Shown: piece after piece, positions 60,129 through 64,000 of the stretch | How positions within the stretch are numbered: position 1 is the stretch's first letter | Layout of the letters: each line of letters begins with the position of its first letter | NCBI RefSeq assembly: GCF_901709675.1 | Contig: NC_051102.1 | Location: 1,208,912 to 1,272,911, forward strand | Source of the DNA: Syngnathus acus | Lineage: Eukaryota; Chordata; Actinopteri; Syngnathiformes; Syngnathidae | Reading direction: 5' to 3' | DNA length: 64,000 nt | Made by a program: the position numbers and the translations under genes | Notes under the pieces: generated by a model | What the model was told of the DNA's origin: nothing | The model's input: the letters and a program-made list of their open reading frames with translations, nothing else | Databases searched by the model: none

Positions 60129-63007
60129 CACAAACACGCACACACGCACTCATGCACGCACGCAGTCAAGCAACAATATGAGGCAAAAGGAATTCATCTG
60201 GCTAACATTCCTGAGTATTTCCTTCCTTTATCTCCTCCTCTATTTCGCCATCAGGAGATGTTCTAATGGTTATGCTCTTAAGCTTTGTCAGGTGGGACAT
60301 GAAATATTTTTTTCATTGGATTATATTTCTTCCTCATAGATTTTTGGAGAAACTGCATTTGTAAAATGGTTCAGAGTGTATATTCATTCAACATATATAT
60401 TTGAAGACACAACAGGTTTGACCACAGTCTGGTTGATAATCTTCAGGTGGCACGTGTAGACGCTTTGTGATTCCATGTCAAGTAGACAATTATAGTGTGC
60501 TTGCATATGGTGAAGCGCTTTTCTCTCATCTGTTTGCACAGCAATAAAAAAAAGAGAAGGGAGAAAGGATGGCTAAGTGTGTTAGTGCCCTGTTTTGCCA
60601 CTAGGGAGTGTCAGGGACTGTGAATAAAGCATTCTCTGATCAGAAGCCTTTTTTTTTTTGTCAAACTGTAATATGATGCGTAGAAATCTCACCATCTCTG
60701 ATAAAACAAAAATTGTCCACTTCAACAACAAAATAGTGTAGAAATAATAAAGTGCTGCTGAAGCACACACACACTTTCCCATATTGCAAGTTGGTTACTT
60801 GGCTTTCTGCTTTACATTGCAAATACGCCCGTGTTTACATTTGCTCCACACTGACAATCGTTACTAAGGGTTACCTTGACTCACAACACAGGTAACCAAT
60901 CAGAACTCACTCGGGGGGCAGTTCAAGGGGGGAGGGGGGTGGGGGGGGGCAACATCTGACAAGGACTGAAAGATCAACACTAACTAGGTACACTGATCTC
61001 CAATCAAAGTCACTTTCCGTGGACATTTCACAATAGGAAACTGATCTCTGCTATTGAAACATGACCGTTTTGTGTTTGCCAGATGAAAACAATTTCCTTT
61101 TGGATCCTCCAGTCGGCTGCTGCCCTGCTGCATAGCTGACAACACAAGGTAACCCCTCATCTTAGGATTTAATATGCAGTGATAATAGTAATAACTATAA
61201 TGCTATTGGGTTTGATTTGAAAAATATCCAAAAGAACCACATGTAGCACATGTGTGCTGAAATGAAAGTGAAACCAGTTTCCTGAGCAAGCATGGACATT
61301 TTTAACATGATTATTTATCGGAAGATGAGCCTACACACACACACAAATGTAGCGTAGCGTATGACCATTAGGAATGTTGTGTTGTGACCACTCTGATAGC
61401 CAATCTCCCCTTACACCGTATTTCAATGTTAATTTAACAAGGCCCAGCAAGCAGAGGACCTTATCAGCTTCTCCCCTCACTTGCCATCCTGTTATCATTG
61501 TGGCCCTAGTTCACACACATCCAACACACATAACCTCTGTCTGGCCAACAAACCCGCTACTTCTTCTATCTCGCACACAGGCAAAATGAGGAATGAACGT
61601 TTCGGGGGCCTTATCAGTGTCCTGAGGGGGGGCCTGGCAGCCACTTCACAGAATCAAAAGCCCTGTGCAAAGGCCACAGAGACAAACCTACAGTATGTGT
61701 GCAGAGTAGCAAAGAACAAAAGGCTCCCGGAGTCCTCTGACAGGCTGCAGGGCCAGCTAATATTGAATATGCAGCTGCTACAATGGAAAGTGAAAGCAGC
61801 TGCCACTCAAAAGAAACAACAATGTGAGAATTAGCCATTTGGCAAAATAGAAAGAAAAGTATAATCCTGTTTTATTTTCTGCAAAATAAAAAATACAGGC
61901 TGCACTGATTATGTTTAGTTACGCATTCATTGCCGCTAAGATAAACATGGCAGCTTGCCATGTTGCAAAGCCACAGCCTGAAATTCAGGTTAAAAGAGGA
62001 AAATAAGCTGTGTTTTCACTTACAATATGCAGGAGACAAATTCCTACTAGTAAATGTAGTTTTTCTTTAAAGTATGCGTAAAAAAAGACAATTTCACTTT
62101 GAACGTATTGAAGTACTAAAAAATGCAAACATCAGAGGAAGTGGAAAATGAGAAGGCCATTTCTGGCTAAAATAATGGCAGCGGTTTGGCACAAGAACTC
62201 AGGAAGTGGTGCCTCCTAACTGAGCTGTGCTTCCTGTGTGATAACTGACCCAAACATCGCAACCGCTAAGGTGCCCATTCATCTTCGCCCTTTGGAAGCC
62301 AAAACATCAATAACTGTGAAGCTGCTACGGTTGGAGGATTAACAGGATTAAAATGTGACTCGAATTAATTCCTCAAAGTCTTTTTTTTTTTTTTCAAGGA
62401 ATGAAAGCGAGCGTGCGCTACGTAAAACCTGATTAGTGCTGTGATCTACAGAAAAAAAGGTAAGGTGCAGGTGTGCCACCATGTTGACGAATTCTTTCTT
62501 AAACTTGTAAATAAACGGGAGAGACTTAAATCCTCAACGAGTTTTACTTTAACCTCAGAATTATTCAAACGTGGTAGAATGAGGAGCAAGAATGATCAGA
62601 GAACTCATCAAAGGCTTCAAAGAAAGAAGGATCAAATAATTAAATTATTTAAAACCTAGAGAGAGCAAAACAACTGCTTTGGCTCTAAATGTCCCCAACA
62701 TGTCTTAAGGAATGTGAAAGTAACGGCTGCGAGACCTTAAAGTTGCGCAAAGAAGTACTGTTCAAGTTCAACGGCAGCACACACACACAGCATGTGCACA
62801 CACATTGCAGTACAAACGCTTCCTTCCTGTTGGTGGTTTGGGCCTCTTTTAGAAGATGCAAGTGAGATTGCGTGTAGTCACAAGCAGACTGTACTATTTA
62901 ACATGCATTTAGCCCACAAAAGATGAAGTATGTAAATGTTGCTTAATTCTGCCTGCAATCTATGCATGTTACTAATTTCTTTTTTTTCTTTTTTTTTTTA
63001 CTTACAG
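59341..63007. other. Intergenic or elf1 5' region, no gene seen
   Basis: About 3.7 kb without recognisable exons. A CA microsatellite is at 60092-60160, a G-rich run at 60915-60950 and poly-T at 62383-62394. The frames at 61481-61834 and 62441-62659 have no domain or splice support. Upstream non-coding exons of the gene at 63008 may lie here. Confidence 0.5.
60092..60160. repeat. (CA)n microsatellite
   Basis: About 16 CA units, then interrupted CA/CG units. Confidence 0.9.
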
Positions 63008-63371
63008 GTTCTGACCAAAGGACACATTTCAAGGCAGCCACTCCCCCATTGAAAGTCAAAGAACGTCAGTCTAACGTTCTTTCCTGTCTTATGCTAATCT
63101 GGTAAAAGCAGACTCACTGTTGTGATGCCAGCTTCATCATATCCTGTGATGTGGCGCTCTTCGGATCATCTGAAAGGTCTCCCGCAACTGTCCAGTTTTG
63201 TTCGTCGGCCCACGAAGAGATTCTGCCTGGAGACGAGAACACGTTATAGTTTTCAGAGGATTCCTGTGATGCTAAAGTCGTCTAGTTAGATCCACAAGGG
63301 TGTTTTCAGCCATGCTACAGCAATCAGAGCTCATTTTTGACTTTGCCAGTGACCATGTTAACCTGTCAGGG
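63008..63371 (+). CDS. elf1: First coding exon of an ELF1-like ETS factor (partial gene)
   Basis: The exon has an acceptor (ttacttacag, after a long T tract) at 63007 and a donor GGG|gtaagt after 63371. Coding starts at ATG 63312 and gives 20 residues, beginning MLQQSELIFDFAS, ending in phase 0. Human ELF1 starts with a short first coding exon containing 'QQNDLVFEFAS' and also ends at a Gly; the match QQ-x-(D/E)-L-(V/I)-F-(E/D)-FAS is the basis of the call. ELF1 is an ETS-family transcription factor; the ETS domain would lie beyond the window. Position near slc25a30 and ednrb agrees with human 13q. The identification rests on about 12 residues. Confidence 0.55.
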
Positions 63372-64000
63372 GTAAGTCAAATATTTATCACTATCATTTG
63401 GAAGTTCAATTCATGCTTGCCCATAGCCAAAATCATAAAAATTAAGTAAATGTTTGACAAAGGAAGGCCGGCACAGGGGTGCATTATTATTTATTGTTCT
63501 GGTAATGGTTGATGTAAGAATAAAATATCATTATTATAGATGTAGTTTGCAGTGGGTGAAAAACTGTTTCTAATACCTTATTTAGTGTCACCAGAAAGTC
63601 TAAGCTCTGTAAACCAGTGTAAATTAGAGTAGCGCTAAACTACACTGTCAAATTTTGATACTGACATGTCAGTGCCAATGAAAACTTATTATTACGGATG
63701 ATTGTAATTTTCAAACAATTGTTACCCAGGGTCTCAGAAGTTCGCAGTGAGTGTTTTGCAATTACGTGCACTGCACAAGGGCGGCAAAGTGAAAAAAATT
63801 GGCAATATGACGACATTGTAGCAGTTTTACATTGTTATCATTACTGACTAAATTGACACTAAAGATTTGTTTGCGCGTAAACCCCACACGATAAAAAAAA
63901 GATATTGCATATTTTCATGGAACAACAATGAAGACATGTAAATTAGTCAGTGTACAACTTGTTTAAAAGGGTAAACTCTCACTTCAAAATAAAAATACCC
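63372..64000 (+). other. elf1: Intron 1 of the elf1-like gene (partial)
   Basis: No further exon is recognised before the window ends. Confidence 0.45.

Noticed and set aside
61481-61834. 117-residue plus-strand frame
   Set aside because: No domain, no splice context and no codon-like pattern; likely chance.

Overview
The window looks like nuclear DNA from a ray-finned (teleost) fish. The reasons are three intron-containing vertebrate genes, several families of Tc1/mariner transposons typical of fish, fish LINE/SINE/MITE repeats and many long CA/TG microsatellites. I cannot resolve the species. All recognised host genes lie on the + strand.

Layout. (1) 0.6-5.3 kb: a decayed RTE-like LINE on the - strand, split by a Tc1 element that is itself split by a SINE. 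(2) 7-18.4 kb: a KMT5A/SETD8-like SET-domain gene. Three SET exons are followed by an array of nine 823-918 bp units. Each unit carries one 105-bp exon (35 codons) that splices in phase 0 at both ends. A 22-bp micro-exon and two C-terminal exons complete the gene. (3) 18.4-24 kb: microsatellite-rich intergenic DNA. (4) 24.1-32.5 kb: slc25a30, a mitochondrial carrier, complete in nine coding exons; its large intron 7 holds a nested MITE/Tc1 and a second MITE. (5) 33.8-44 kb: intergenic DNA with a palindromic Tc1-like element and a 5'-truncated LINE that keeps a 599-residue open frame. (6) 44.2-52.9 kb: endothelin receptor B (ednrb), complete in seven coding exons, with one GC-AG intron and an intron holding a hAT-like element with a Tc1 inside. 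(7) 54.3-59.3 kb: LINE pieces, a MITE and a third Tc1 copy. (8) 63.0-63.4 kb: the first coding exon of a gene that looks like elf1; the rest lies beyond the window.

In human, SLC25A30, ELF1 and EDNRB all lie on chromosome 13q, so the neighbourhood fits an old syntenic block into which the SET gene and mobile elements were added. The host genes do not form one pathway: a carrier of the inner mitochondrial membrane, a plasma-membrane peptide GPCR, an ETS transcription factor and a putative chromatin methyltransferase. The most unusual locus is the SET gene with its homogenised exon array. Its obvious start codon is out of frame with the SET domain by one base, so it is either a young pseudogene, uses another start, or contains a homopolymer error.
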